From: Campylobacter concisus
Lineage (GTDB): Bacteria > Campylobacterota > Campylobacteria > Campylobacterales > Campylobacteraceae
Length of the DNA: 64,000 nucleotides
Reading direction: 5' to 3'
NCBI RefSeq assembly: GCF_003048405.1
Contig: NZ_PIQS01000001.1
Location: forward strand, 62,001 to 126,000
Shown here: piece after piece, positions 46,330-56,800 of the stretch
Layout of the letters: the number at the start of each line of letters is the position of its first letter
How positions within the stretch are numbered: position 1 is the stretch's first letter
Notes under the pieces: model-generated
Databases searched by the model: none
Seen by the model: only the letters and a program-made list of their open reading frames with translations
Told to the model about the DNA's origin: nothing
Translations under genes and position numbers: made by a program

Positions 46330-46424
46330 AAATTCCTCCCATTAAACAAGGCTAAACTGCCCTGCTCACTTTTAAAGTGATGGTTAGTCACCAAAATAGA
46401 GATAGTTAAATTTTTATTTAACAT
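46326..46424 (-). CDS. 32-codon leader ORF coupled to hyfA
   Basis: A short frame starting ATG at 46424 with a strong AAGGAG site eight bases upstream, encoding 32 residues (MLNKNLTISI, LVTNHHFKSEQG, SLALFNGRNL). Its TGA overlaps the hyfA ATG as ATGA, the usual sign of translational coupling. An in-frame TAG lies just before the ribosome site, so it is not the end of a longer gene. It contains a CACTTTTAAAGTG palindrome. The product is not recognised; it may be a regulatory leader peptide rather than a functional protein. Confidence 0.5.
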   Translation of the reverse strand: MLNKNLTISILVTNHHFKSEQGSLALFNGRNL

Positions 46425-46743
46425 CTCAAACGCTCCTTCCTAATTTTTGTAATAATTCTATAACTTACAATGAATAAATTCCGTCATCTATCTGACAAAT
46501 TTTGTATTTTTAGAATTAAATTTTTATTTTATATGTCTTTAAGATTATCTACTTAATATCGATTTTTAGGTATGTTTATTTGCTAAAGGATAATATTTAT
46601 TAATAAAATTTTCCTATAAAGAGTAAAGATATCTTAATTAAGTTTAAAATTACAAGTTAATTATTTAAGCTCGGGTTAATTAAATAAAACTGAAATTTAA
46701 AAATCTAAAATATAATCCGACCTTTAAATTTAAAAGGCTTTTT
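46425..46743. promoter_or_regulatory. Regulatory interval between hyf operon and metallo-hydrolase
   Basis: About 320 very AT-rich bases without a gene. On the minus strand TATAGAAT (about 46455-46462) is a possible -10 for the hyf operon. On the plus strand TATAAT at 46711-46716, about 30 bases before the metallo-hydrolase start, is a better -10. No GG-N10-GC sigma54 signature was seen for hyf. Confidence 0.4.
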
Positions 46744-47830
46744 ATGGGAATTTTTATAGTTATAGTTTTGTTTATTGTTGCAGTTTTTCTTTTTATGAAA
46801 TTTACTCCAGTTTTTGGTGGCGTGCCAGATATTAAAAGCCAAAAGCTGATAAAGGCTTCGCCAAATTTTAACGGCAAAGTTTTTATAAATTTAGAGCCCC
46901 CTATTGATATGGTAAAGAATAATCCACAAGCATCTATGTTAAATTACATTCCACAAGCGCTCTTTCCACCAAAAGGTAAGCTACCAACTAAGCCTTTGCC
47001 AAATTTAAAATTTGACGCAAATTCCTTAAAAAATGGAGAATTTATCTGGCTTGGGCACGTTAGCCTCATATGCAAGCTTGATGACAAAACTATCATCACA
47101 GATCCAGTTTTGCACCGAGCATTTCCACTACCAATTGGCGGTAAGCCATTTACCTACGAGCATGCTATCACCGCTAGCGATTACCCAGATGTGATCGACA
47201 TCGCCCTCATCTCGCACGATCACTACGATCATCTTGATCATAAAACGATACTTGAGCTAAAAGATAGAATTTGCAAATTTCTAGTGCCACTTGGTGTAAA
47301 AGCTCATCTTGTAAAATGGGGCGTTGATGAAGACAAAATTTATGAGTTTGACTGGTTTGGTGATCAAAAAATAGGAAATTTAAACTTCATGTTTTGTCCT
47401 TCAAGGCACTTTAGTGGGCGCACATTTAAAAGAAATACGACGCTTTGGGGTGGCTGGGCGGCCCAAAAGGCTGGCTTTAGCTTTTATTTTAGCGGAGATG
47501 GCGGATACGGCAAGCATTTTAAGATGATAAATGAGAAATTTGGTGCCTTTGATCTAGTTTTTATCGAAAATGGTGCTTACGGCGATGGCTGGCCCTACGT
47601 GCACATGAAGCCAGAAGAGTCAGCGCAAGCGCTAAAAGATCTTGGTGCAAAGCTTGGTGTTACCGGTACACTGGGGCAAATTTGATCTATCTTATCACGC
47701 TTGGGATGAGCCGATCAAGCGTTTTGAAAAGGCAGCGACAAAACTTGAGCTAAACTACGCAACGCCGATGATCGGAGAAGTTTTCACTACCCAAAATCCG
47801 CCTAGAAAAAAGTGGTGGGAGAAAATTTAG
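46744..47830 (+). pseudogene. Frameshifted MBL-fold metallo-hydrolase (UlaG/NAPE-PLD-like)
   Basis: A membrane-anchored metallo-beta-lactamase-fold enzyme: one N-terminal helix (FIVIVLFIVAVFLFM), the metal motif SHDHYDHLDH, RHFSGR and FSGDGGYG with ligand residues. The frame runs to GAKLGV near 47662 and then shifts: the continuing LPVHWGKFDLSYHAWDEP, with the last metal His, is read in the next frame and ends at 47830. One indel around 47660-47670 explains it. If real, the C-terminal metal ligand is lost; a sequencing error is also possible. Confidence 0.8.
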
Positions 47831-47874
47831 GAATAAAATTTGCTCTAAATTTTAAAATCCAAAAGGAAATGCTG

Positions 47875-48162
47875 ATGAAAATTTCTGAAAATTTAGCAAA
47901 TCTAAAAAATGTCATCGATAAAGCTGCAAAAAGTGACCTTGATATGAGCGCAACTGGAAGCTTTTTACAAAATTTAGAAAAAGCAAATAAAGAGACTGAA
48001 AAAATTTATAAACAGCTAGAAAAAGAGCTAAAAAGCGATGCGCAAATGTTTAAACAATTTGACTTCATGCAGATGATAACAAAGCTTCAATACGGCAACC
48101 TAAAGCCAAATGAACGTGAAAAACTACTCAATAAAATGAGCAAGATCGCCAAGGAAATTTAG
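47875..48162 (+). CDS. Small helical protein, unknown function
   Basis: A 95-aa soluble, helical, Lys-rich protein. The ATG at 47875 is chosen for its AAAAGGA site seven bases upstream. Segments NLANLKNVIDKAAKSDLDMS and EKANKETEKIYKQLEKELK suggest a coiled coil. It follows the metallo-hydrolase by about 45 bases, perhaps in one transcript. I do not recognise a family. Confidence 0.6.
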   Translation: MKISENLANLKNVIDKAAKSDLDMSATGSFLQNLEKANKETEKIYKQLEKELKSDAQMFKQFDFMQMITKLQYGNLKPNEREKLLNKMSKIAKEI

Positions 48163-48509
48163 TTTTAAATAGGCTTGATGCGGAGCTAAATTTTACTACT
48201 TCTGTGGAATTTGGTGGGTTTTGGTGAGTGATTTGCTTAAAATAAATTTATTTAAATAGCGACCGTTAAAACTCAGATATATTTCTATTTTATGCCGAAA
48301 CGCTTATATATTCATAGCTCACATAGTAGCATAGACATACTACTGCTTTAGGTTTTAGGCAAATTTTTAAATTTCATGAACGAGTAATTTCGGCTCTAAA
48401 ATTTGAGCTAAGCAGTAAGCGAAGCTAGATTTTAGTAGTCAATTCTTGCAAGTGAATGAAAGTTTTAAAATTTGCAAAGCATATAGACCATACAACTCCT
48501 ATTCTTTTA

Positions 48510-48558
48510 TTAAGGGAGAAGGGAGCTTAAATTACGAAGTCACTCCCTTCTCCCTTAA
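48510..48558. repeat. Perfect 16-bp inverted repeat
   Basis: Arms 48510-48525 (TTAAGGGAGAAGGGAG) and 48543-48558 are exact reverse complements around a 17-base loop. The purine-only arm after the first bases is unusual. There is no U tract after it, so it is not a typical terminator. Confidence 0.85.
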
Positions 48559-48587
48559 CAATCCCTCTTCCCTGACACGTTCAAGGG

Positions 48588-48616
48588 GCATGCTCTAGTG
48601 CTAAAGCACTGCATGC
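48588..48616. repeat. Nested hairpin with GCATGC arms
   Basis: GCATGC, a TCT bulge, AGTGC, a TAAA loop, GCACT and GCATGC again form a two-part stem of eleven pairs. GTTTTG follows. It lies between the two 96-bp copies and 30 bases after the perfect inverted repeat. Confidence 0.65.
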
Positions 48617-48814
48617 AGTTTTGTTAATTTCAATCAAACTTTAATGAGTAATTTCGGTTCTAAAATTTGAGCTAAGCAGTAAGTGAAGCCAGATTTTAGT
48701 AGTCGGCTCTTACGAGTGAATGAAAGTTTTAAAATTTGCAAGACTGCTTGATTAAATTTTGTAAAAGAATAAATTTAAAGAATACCTATTTATATATGTA
48801 AATTTACCAGAGAG

Positions 48815-48843
48815 AATTTAAGAGCCAAAGAGGCTCTTAAATT
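48815..48843 (-). terminator. Terminator of the petABC operon
   Basis: A perfect 12-bp stem (AATTTAAGAGCC/GGCTCTTAAATT) with a 5-base loop abuts the petC stop codon at 48844. It ends the minus-strand bc1 transcript. Confidence 0.75.
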
Positions 48844-49887
48844 TTAGTGTAGTTCGCTCCAAACTTTGCGTTTCCAAAGCCAAGCAAAAATTCCTAATAT
48901 AAAGAAGTAGATCATGACATAAAGCCCTGTGCTCTCGCGCTCAGCCTTTTTCTTGTCACCTACTTTTTGGATATAAGCTACCACGTCGTCTTCAGCGGCT
49001 TTATTTAAACCAACTCTAGGCATCGCAGTACCTGGTAGCATCTTTTGAGTATCGTTTATAAATTTATGTAAATACTCATCACCTTTTGAACGAATCATCA
49101 TCGATAGGTCAGGTGGGTTTGAGCCCATATAAGCAGCAAGGCTTACTTTGTTGCTAAATGCATATTTTTTGTCATATTTTATATCATGACATCTTTGACA
49201 TGCATCAGCGAAAACCTTTTCGTCAGTGATCTTATTATTTGCCTTTTCATAATCAGCAGATACCTTTTTCAAATAAGCTACTATATCGGCAGTCTCAGCA
49301 TTTATATCACTACCAGCACCCATAAATGCGGTCATCGGAAATAGATGCTCGTCGTTAAATTTATGAGTTAGTTTTAAAGCCATAGTTGGGTTTTTAATGA
49401 GAGCAGCTAAAAATTTATCATCATAAATTTTACCAGCGGTACTAAGATCTGGTGGCACTACACCAAAGCTTTGACTAGCTGTCTCAGCATCCATACCAGC
49501 TGGCATACCTGCTGCTTCTATACCGTGGCATCCTGTACATCCTGCTGCTACAAAAGTGTCAGCACCCTTTGTGGCGTCACCTTTTGTAAGGTCGATAGAG
49601 TTAATGTCATTCCAAAATGCTGTATAGTCATCAAGAATTTTTTGTGCTACTTCTACATCTTTTGTAGCCGCATCTATACTTGCCTTATTTCCGCTAGCCT
49701 TAGCAGTCTCAAGTGCTGTCTTTTTTTGCTCTAAAAAGTGCTTTGCATAGTCAGTATCTTCTTTTGAGAAGTTATACTCAGCATTTGCAGTGTGTGGATG
49801 AAGCTTTGTATGAGCATAAGGCTCGATACCCCAATATAAAACACCTGAAAGAATAACAACAATGGCAAAAATTTTAAGCTCTTTCAT
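48844..49887 (-). CDS. petC: Dihaem cytochrome c subunit of the bc1 complex
   Basis: A 347-aa membrane-anchored periplasmic cytochrome that passes electrons from the Rieske centre. It has an N-terminal helix (about 5-21), a helical Ala/Lys spacer to about 105 and two haem c sites, CTGCH at 117-121 and CQRCH at 230-234. A C-terminal helix (GLYVMIYFFILGIFAWLW) precedes a short tail. The dihaem type replaces cytochrome c1 in Campylobacterota. It is three bases after petB. Confidence 0.94.
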   Translation of the reverse strand: MKELKIFAIVVILSGVLYWGIEPYAHTKLHPHTANAEYNFSKEDTDYAKHFLEQKKTALETAKASGNKASIDAATKDVEVAQKILDDYTAFWNDINSIDLTKGDATKGADTFVAAGCTGCHGIEAAGMPAGMDAETASQSFGVVPPDLSTAGKIYDDKFLAALIKNPTMALKLTHKFNDEHLFPMTAFMGAGSDINAETADIVAYLKKVSADYEKANNKITDEKVFADACQRCHDIKYDKKYAFSNKVSLAAYMGSNPPDLSMMIRSKGDEYLHKFINDTQKMLPGTAMPRVGLNKAAEDDVVAYIQKVGDKKKAERESTGLYVMIYFFILGIFAWLWKRKVWSELH

Positions 49888-49889
49888 GA

Positions 49890-51134
49890 TTAGCCCCTCT
49901 TTCTTTCAAGTATTGTTATAACTGGCAATGCAATTATAAATAAGAACAAGAATAGCAATGATGAATAAAATCCTATCCAGTCATTATAACCACCTGTTGG
50001 GAGTTTGCCATATATCGATAAAACGATAAGATCGACAACTAAGACCCAGAACCATATAAAAAATAGTGGTCTTTTGTGGGCTGGAGCTACAAGGTCGCTT
50101 CTATCAAGAAGAGGTATAAGCATAAATGCAACACCCGCAAACGCAAAGGCAATAAGACCAATATTATAAGCAGAAATTCCAGCTATATCAAAGAAGAAGC
50201 CACGTAAAATTTCATATTGCCACAAGAAATACCACTCTGGGTAGATGTGTGGTGGAGTTTTTAGTGGATTTGCTGGCTCAAAGTTGATAGGATCCATTGC
50301 AAAATTGAAGTGATAGCAAACAAGATAGATGACAAATATCATAAAGAATGATACATACATAAAGTCTTTTGCTAAAAATCCTGGCCAAAATGGTATAACT
50401 TTAGATTTCGCTCTATCGCCGTGTAGATACTCTTGTGCCTCTACTTCAAAGTCTATATCTTCGCTTGTTAGGTTATTAACGTGCGGAACTCTTAAAGAGT
50501 AGAAGTGAATAACCAAGACAGCTATCGTTACAAGTGGCAATAAACAAACATGAAGCATAAAAAATCTAGTAAGTGTTGAGTCACCAACTGCATAATCACC
50601 TCTAATCCACTCAACTAAAGCGTCACCAATAACTGGCACACCGCCAAAAAGCTGAGTGATAACAGTCGCCGCCCAGTAGCTCATCTGTCCCCATGGGAGC
50701 ATATAACCACTAAATGCCTCTGCTGAAAAACAGATAAATAGCACCATACCACTTATCCAAATGACCTCTCTGCCTCTTTTGTATGAACCATAGTAAAGTC
50801 CAGTAAGCAAGTGAATATACATAATAAGAAATATCGTAGAAGCTGAAACTGCGTGAATGTGACGCCAAAGCCAGCCATACTCGACCTCTTGCATGATAGT
50901 ATAATTTACACTATCAAATGCCAAATTTACATCTGGTTTGTAATACATTAAAAGTAAAAAACCAGTAACGATTAAGAGCATAAAAAGCGTTGTTAAAATA
51001 ACGCCCATTGCCCAAAGGAAATTTATATTTTTTGGAATCCAGTATTCGCTAACTAGAACCTTCATAAGTTTTGTAAAAGCTAGGCGTTGATCAAGCCAGT
51101 CAATAACGCCAGTTGATTTATGAGCTAAAGACAT
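49890..51134 (-). CDS. petB: Cytochrome b of the bc1 complex
   Basis: A 414-aa quinol-oxidising subunit with eight helices and two b haems. Haem His residues lie in LWRHIHAVSASTIFLIMYIH and MLHVCLLPLVTIAVLVIH, and the Qo-site PEWY motif is in HIYPEWYFLWQYE. It is a single chain combining the b6 and IV parts. Ten bases separate it from petA. Confidence 0.97.
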   Translation of the reverse strand: MSLAHKSTGVIDWLDQRLAFTKLMKVLVSEYWIPKNINFLWAMGVILTTLFMLLIVTGFLLLMYYKPDVNLAFDSVNYTIMQEVEYGWLWRHIHAVSASTIFLIMYIHLLTGLYYGSYKRGREVIWISGMVLFICFSAEAFSGYMLPWGQMSYWAATVITQLFGGVPVIGDALVEWIRGDYAVGDSTLTRFFMLHVCLLPLVTIAVLVIHFYSLRVPHVNNLTSEDIDFEVEAQEYLHGDRAKSKVIPFWPGFLAKDFMYVSFFMIFVIYLVCYHFNFAMDPINFEPANPLKTPPHIYPEWYFLWQYEILRGFFFDIAGISAYNIGLIAFAFAGVAFMLIPLLDRSDLVAPAHKRPLFFIWFWVLVVDLIVLSIYGKLPTGGYNDWIGFYSSLLFLFLFIIALPVITILERKRG

Positions 51135-51144
51135 TGCTATCCTC

Positions 51145-51648
51145 CTAAGCTTTTGCTACTAATTTTTCGTATTCTGGGCTTGTTTCGCCTAGAACTAGCT
51201 TGGTTCCATCAATCTTAAATGGTGGTATATCAAGTGGTCTTGGAGGAGGTCCGTATGTTTGCATTCCGTCGGCATTAAATTCACCGCCATGACAGGCACA
51301 TACAAACATTTGTTTACTTGCTTTATACTCAGGTATACAGCCAAGATGCGTGCAAAGTCCGATAAGAACTACATATCTAGCATCCCCTACGACAACATCT
51401 CTTTTGTCATTTTTAGCCATATCAGGACTTTTTTTGAGGATGAAAATAGGCTTTTTACGCCATTCAACCTGCCTCATTTCTCCATCTTTGATCGGACTTA
51501 GATCAACTGTTGTGAAACCAGCAGCTTTTACGCTTGGAAGCGGATCCCAAGTCTTTTTAACAGCCACTAGTGACATAGCGCCGCCGACAGCTGCCACAGC
51601 ACCAAACGCAAGGCCGATAAAGCTACGTCTTTCTTGCTTTACTGACAT
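51145..51648 (-). CDS. petA: Rieske iron-sulphur protein of the bc1 complex
   Basis: A 167-aa subunit exported by the Tat route: the twin-arginine RRSFIG at about 7-12 precedes the hydrophobic anchor. The [2Fe-2S] ligands are in CTHLGC and CACHGG (two Cys, two His plus the disulphide pair). The first gene of petABC, followed by petB and petC, an order conserved in Campylobacter. Confidence 0.96.
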   Translation of the reverse strand: MSVKQERRSFIGLAFGAVAAVGGAMSLVAVKKTWDPLPSVKAAGFTTVDLSPIKDGEMRQVEWRKKPIFILKKSPDMAKNDKRDVVVGDARYVVLIGLCTHLGCIPEYKASKQMFVCACHGGEFNADGMQTYGPPPRPLDIPPFKIDGTKLVLGETSPEYEKLVAKA

Positions 51649-51822
51649 TAAATTCCTTTCTATAAATAAATTCTTAACGATTATACTCTCAAAAAATTAA
51701 AAAAGTATAATTTCTAAATATAATCTGCAAAAATAATGTTAATTTTAGCTTAAACGTAAATCTTGATTTTAAGATAAAAATTTTAAGCTTTATGGCTTTT
51801 TGAACTAAACCAAAAATCAAAA

Positions 51823-53688
51823 TCAGCCAAGCCTTTTCTCATTCATCTTTATATAAATATGTAAGATATCAATCGCAGCTGGCGTTATACCTGAAATTTC
51901 ACTCGCAGCAAAAAGTGTCGGCGGTGCAAATTTCTCAAGCTTCTCGACCACTTCATTACTAAGGCCACTAACACCTCTAAAGTCAAAATTTTCAGGAATT
52001 TTTACATCCATCATATCTTTCATTTTTTCTATCTGATTTTTTTGCTCATTTATGTAGTGCTGATATTTACACTCGGTTAAAATTTGATCCACACTCGCAT
52101 CATCTAAATTTGCAAATTTCTGATCAAGCTTTCTTAGTTTCTCAGCTGTAAAGCTTTTGCGTGCGACAATCTTTTGAAGGCTCACATTTTGACTGATCGG
52201 CTCTTCATCAAGGCTAGCTAAAAGCTCTAAATTTTGCTTGCTCGGCGTAATTTGCGTATTATTAAGGTAAGCAAGCCCATCTTTTAAATTTTGCCTGATA
52301 GCTTCAATTTCATTAAAAGTCTCATCATCAATAAGTCCAAGCTCATGTCCATATCCGCCAAGCCTTAAAATGGCATTTTCCTCACGCAAAAGCAAGCGGT
52401 ACTCCGCCCTACTCGTAAACATCCTATATGGCTCTTTTGTCCCTTTTGTAACAAGATCATCGATCAAAACGCCGATATACGCCTCATCACGACGCAAAAC
52501 AAGCGGCTCTTTATTATCCAGTGAAAGAGCTGCATTTATACCAGCCATTAGTCCCTGAGCACCGGCCTCCTCATATCCAGTCGTGCCATTTATCTGCCCA
52601 GCTAGATAAAGACCTTTTACCTTTTTTGTCTCCAAACTATGTCTTAGCTGTGTTGGCTCGACGTAATCGTACTCGATGGCGTATCCATGCCTTACTATTT
52701 TTGCGTTTTCAAAGCCCTTTACAGAGTGTAACATCTGCACTTGCACCTCATAAGGCAGGCTCGTTGAAAAGCCGTTTATATAGTACTCTGTCGCTTCAAG
52801 AGTCTGAGGCTCGATGAAAAGATGGTGTCTGTCGCGGTCGCCAAAGCGGTTTATTTTATCCTCGATACTTGGGCAATATCTTGGTCCGATACCTTCTATC
52901 TGACCTGTAAAAAGTGGTGCTTTGTCAAAATTTGAGCGAATTATCTCATGCGTGGTTTCGTTTGTATAAGCGATGTAACATGGCAGCTGTGTTGGTGAGA
53001 AATTTTTAGTTCTAAAGCTAAATGCAACTGGCTTTGCATCGCCATCTTGCTTCTCTAAAATTTCAAAATTTATAGTTTTTGCATCGATCCTTGGGCATGT
53101 TCCAGTCTTTAGCCTGCCTAAATTTAGCCCAAGCTCTCTTAGACTGCCACTTAGATCCTTTGCACTTAGCTCGCCCACACGGCCAGCTTCTAGCTTGTTA
53201 AATCCAACGTGTATTAGCCCATTTAAAAATGTGCCAGTGGTGATTATCACCTTTTTTGCGTTATAGATGTTATTTAGGTGGGTTTTAACACCAGTTACCT
53301 CGCCATTTTCGCTTAAAATTTCAGTGGTGATCTCTTGAGAAATTTCTAAATTTGGCGTGTTTAAAAGCAAATTTCTCATATAAATACGGTATCTATCCAT
53401 ATCGATCTGAGCGCGACTACCACGTACTGCTGGGCCTTTGCTCTCATTTAGCACGCGAAACTGGATACCAACAGCATCAGTTGTAAGTCCCATTTGGCCA
53501 CCAAGCGCATCGATCTCTTTTACAAGATGCCCCTTTGCAAGGCCACCAATGGCCGGATTACAGCTTGCAGCGCCTATTTGCTCGGCTAAGATCGTGATAA
53601 GTAAAGTTTGCTTGCCCATTCTGGCTGCTGCAAGACTTGCCTCAATGCCTGCATGTCCGCCGCCAACGACGATTATTTCATAGTTCAT
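51823..53688 (-). CDS. mnmG: tRNA uridine 5-carboxymethylaminomethyl modification enzyme
   Basis: FAD-dependent partner of MnmE that modifies U34 of certain tRNAs. The FAD loop is [10 protein letters not shown] at 8-17. [30 protein letters not shown] and the later [20 protein letters not shown] are family signatures. The length of 621 aa is normal. It stands next to petABC, near the equivalent C. jejuni location. Also known as gidA. Confidence 0.98.
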   Translation of the reverse strand: MNYEIIVVGGGHAGIEASLAAARMGKQTLLITILAEQIGAASCNPAIGGLAKGHLVKEIDALGGQMGLTTDAVGIQFRVLNESKGPAVRGSRAQIDMDRYRIYMRNLLLNTPNLEISQEITTEILSENGEVTGVKTHLNNIYNAKKVIITTGTFLNGLIHVGFNKLEAGRVGELSAKDLSGSLRELGLNLGRLKTGTCPRIDAKTINFEILEKQDGDAKPVAFSFRTKNFSPTQLPCYIAYTNETTHEIIRSNFDKAPLFTGQIEGIGPRYCPSIEDKINRFGDRDRHHLFIEPQTLEATEYYINGFSTSLPYEVQVQMLHSVKGFENAKIVRHGYAIEYDYVEPTQLRHSLETKKVKGLYLAGQINGTTGYEEAGAQGLMAGINAALSLDNKEPLVLRRDEAYIGVLIDDLVTKGTKEPYRMFTSRAEYRLLLREENAILRLGGYGHELGLIDDETFNEIEAIRQNLKDGLAYLNNTQITPSKQNLELLASLDEEPISQNVSLQKIVARKSFTAEKLRKLDQKFANLDDASVDQILTECKYQHYINEQKNQIEKMKDMMDVKIPENFDFRGVSGLSNEVVEKLEKFAPPTLFAASEISGITPAAIDILHIYIKMNEKRLG

Positions 53689-53856
53689 GATAAATTTTTC
53701 CTATTTTTTGATTGCGTGATTTTATCCAAAAGCATATAAAATTTAAATTTTTTAAAAATTTTTATTGCCAAATTTAATGTAGAGTTTTTTATTAATAATA
53801 TTTTAAATATTTTGCTGTTAGATTTACAAAATTTTTAAAATCACAAAGGTATTTCT

Positions 53857-56800
53857 ATGATGAGTTTATTAAAAGTTGCTGGCTTTTTGCCCTACCTTGC
53901 GATCGCATTTTTAAATGCAAGCGTCGATCTAGCACACAAAATCACCATACAAAATGTTCTTTTAAAAACATATGATGGCGACATACTTTTTATCCTAACA
54001 GCCGTCATAAACGCAATGATCTTGCTACCATTTATATTTTTATTTTCGCCCTCAAGCTTTATAAATGATAAATTTGCAAAAATAAAGGTCATAAGAATTT
54101 GTGCCATTTTTGGCGTTATTATCAGTGTCGCGGTGCTTTTTAGCTATCTTGCAGGTGCTTTTGGCGTAGCCTTTGCTTTAACGCTCATACTGGCTGCTCA
54201 AAGTGCGATCTACTCACCAGCAAAATACGGTATCATCAAAGCCCTAGTCGGCCCTGAGCGCCTTGGCACAGCAAATGGCATCATCCAAGCGCTCACCATC
54301 GTTGCGATACTTTTTAGCTCATTTTTATTTTCATTTATATTTGAAAATTTATACATCCAAGGCGAAAACTCAGAAGAAATTTTAAAAAGTGTCTATCCTA
54401 TTGGCATCTTTTTAGTGATCTTTAGCGCACTTGAAGCGTATTTTGCTTACAAGCTACCTTGCATTGATGAAAAAGATGAAACAAGCGAAAATTTTGATAT
54501 TAAAAAATATATTCGCTTTAGCTATTTAAGAGAAAATTTAAAAGAAGTAAGGTCAGATAAAAATATCTGGCTAAGCATCGCTGGACTTAGTATATTTTGG
54601 GGAATTTCTCAGATCATCATCGCAGCTTTCCCAGCTCATTACAAAGCCGTTTTTAACGACGACAGCTCGCTAGCGGTGCAAGCAATTCTAGCAGCAAGCG
54701 CCATAGGTATAGCATTTGGCTCATACGTGGCTGGCTCTATGTCAAAGCTTCACATCGAGCTTGGTATCGTGCCGATGGGCGCTATGGGCATATTTTTCTC
54801 ACTTTTATTTTTCGCATTTGGCTCAAGTATCGGCGTAGTGAGTCTTAGCTCATTTGCATTTGGCTTTTTTGGAGGCATATTTATAGTGCCGCTAAATGCG
54901 ATGATCCAGTACTTTGCTCCGCAAAAGACCACTGGCAAGATAATGGCGGCAAATAACTTTTTACAAAACGTCTCAATGCTGCTATTTTTGGCTATTGGCA
55001 TAGGCTTAGTATATTTTGAAATTTCAACCACCGGACTTTTTGTCTTTACGGCGCTTGTTTGCTTGATCGGCAGTTTTTACGCCATTTTGCAACTTCCGCA
55101 CCTTTTTACAAGGCTACTTTTATTGCCATTTTTAAAGACAAAGTACCGATTTTTTGTTGAGGGGCTTCAAAATTTACCACAAAGTGGCGGCGCATTACTT
55201 CTTGGCAATCACATCAGCTGGATCGACTGGCTCGTACTTCAAGCTGCAAGCCCAAGGGGCATAAGATTTGTCATGTATAGAACGATCTATAACAAATGGT
55301 ATCTAAAGCAAATTTTTAAATTTTTTAAAGTGATCCCAATAGGCGCAGGGGCAAGCAAAGAGTCGATCGAACTAGTTAGAGAGTGCCTAAAAAATGGCGA
55401 AGTGGTCGCACTTTTTCCGGAAGGCCACATCAGCTACAACGGTCAGATAAATGAGTTTCAAAAGGGCTTTGAGCTTATCATCAGAGATCTAGAAGAAATT
55501 TGCATAGTGCCATTTTATCTTCGTGGCCTTTGGGGATCTAGCTTTTCAAGAGCTAGTAAATTTTATAAAGATCTCACTTCTAAAAACGGCAGACGCGACA
55601 TCATCGTCGCCTTTGGTAAGCCGATAACCACATTTATAAACGCTGCAAAGATGAAGCAAAAGGTGCTTGAGCTTAGCTTTTCATCGTGGGAGAGCTTTAT
55701 CTCAAGGCAAAAACCACTAACAAGCGAATGGCTAAATAACGCAAAAGAGGATAAATTTAAAGAGTGCGTGAGCGACAGCACTGGGCTAAATTTAAGTAAT
55801 TTGAAATTTATAACAGCTGTTTTAGTATTTATCAAAATTTTTAAACGCGAGCTAAAAGATGAGAAAAATATAGGCATCTTGCTGCCTAGCTCAAGCATCG
55901 CAGCAATAGTAAATATGGCGCTTCTTGCGATGGGTAAAGTAAGTGTAAATTTAAACTACACGCTTAATGTTACCTCGCTAAATCACGCCCTAAGAAAGGC
56001 AAATATAAACACAGTCATCACCTCAAGCAAATTTCTTGAAAAGCTCGCACTTAAGGGCTTTGATCTAAAAGATGCGATGAGTGGCAAGGCTAAATTTGCA
56101 GAAGATCTCTCAGCTAGCGTCTCAAAAAAAGAGAAATTTTTAGCGCTTTTAACTGCATTTTTAGCCCCAGTTTGGCTTATTAAGCTTTGCTATTTTAGGC
56201 CAGTGAGCTTAGAAGATACAGCTACCATTTTATTTAGTAGTGGCAGCGAGGGCGAGCCAAAAGGCATCGAGCTAAGTCACAAAAATTTACTTGCAAACAT
56301 TAAGCAAATAAGCGAACTTCTAAATTTCAAAAAAGATGACGTAATCTTAAACTCACTCCCAGTATTTCACTCATTTGGCCTAACAGTCACCACGCTCATG
56401 CCACTTTGCGAGGGCATAAAAATGGTAAGCGTGCCTGATCCAACAGATGGAGCGACTATCGGCAAAATGGCCGCAAGACACAGCGCTAGCATTATCTTTG
56501 GCACCTCAACGTTCTTTAGGCTCTACACAAGAAACAAAAAGCTTCATCCGCTGATGTTTCAAAGTGCCAGGATGGTCGTAGCTGGGGCTGAGAAGCTAAA
56601 ACCTGAGATAAAAGATGAGTTTAGACTCAAATTTGGCATAGAAATTTATGAAGGTTATGGTGCGACCGAAACGGCACCGGTAGCTGCTGTAAATATGCCA
56701 AATATCCTAGAAAAAGAGAGTCTAAAAGAGCTTACATTTAATAGACCTGGCAGTGTTGGCATGCCTCTGCCTGGCACTATCATAAAAATAATCGACCCAG

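Larger units (their letters stand above)
48382..48741. repeat. 96-bp direct repeat pair, 264 bp apart
   Basis: Copy A is at 48382-48477 and copy B at 48646-48741, equal in length and differing at eight positions, all transitions (about 92 percent identity by hand). Each begins GAGTAATTTCGG and ends AAAATTTGCAA. The interval between them holds two inverted repeats. No convincing coding frame spans the region. The rest of 48163-48843 is non-coding AT-rich DNA. Confidence 0.85.

Noticed and set aside
46690..46877. 65-codon minus-strand frame over the start of the metallo-hydrolase
   Set aside because: Antisense to a clear membrane anchor and promoter; no supporting signal.
48163..48843. CRISPR array or tRNA cluster in the repeat-bearing interval
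   Set aside because: Only two repeat copies, 96 bp long and 264 bp apart; no cloverleaf or spacer pattern.
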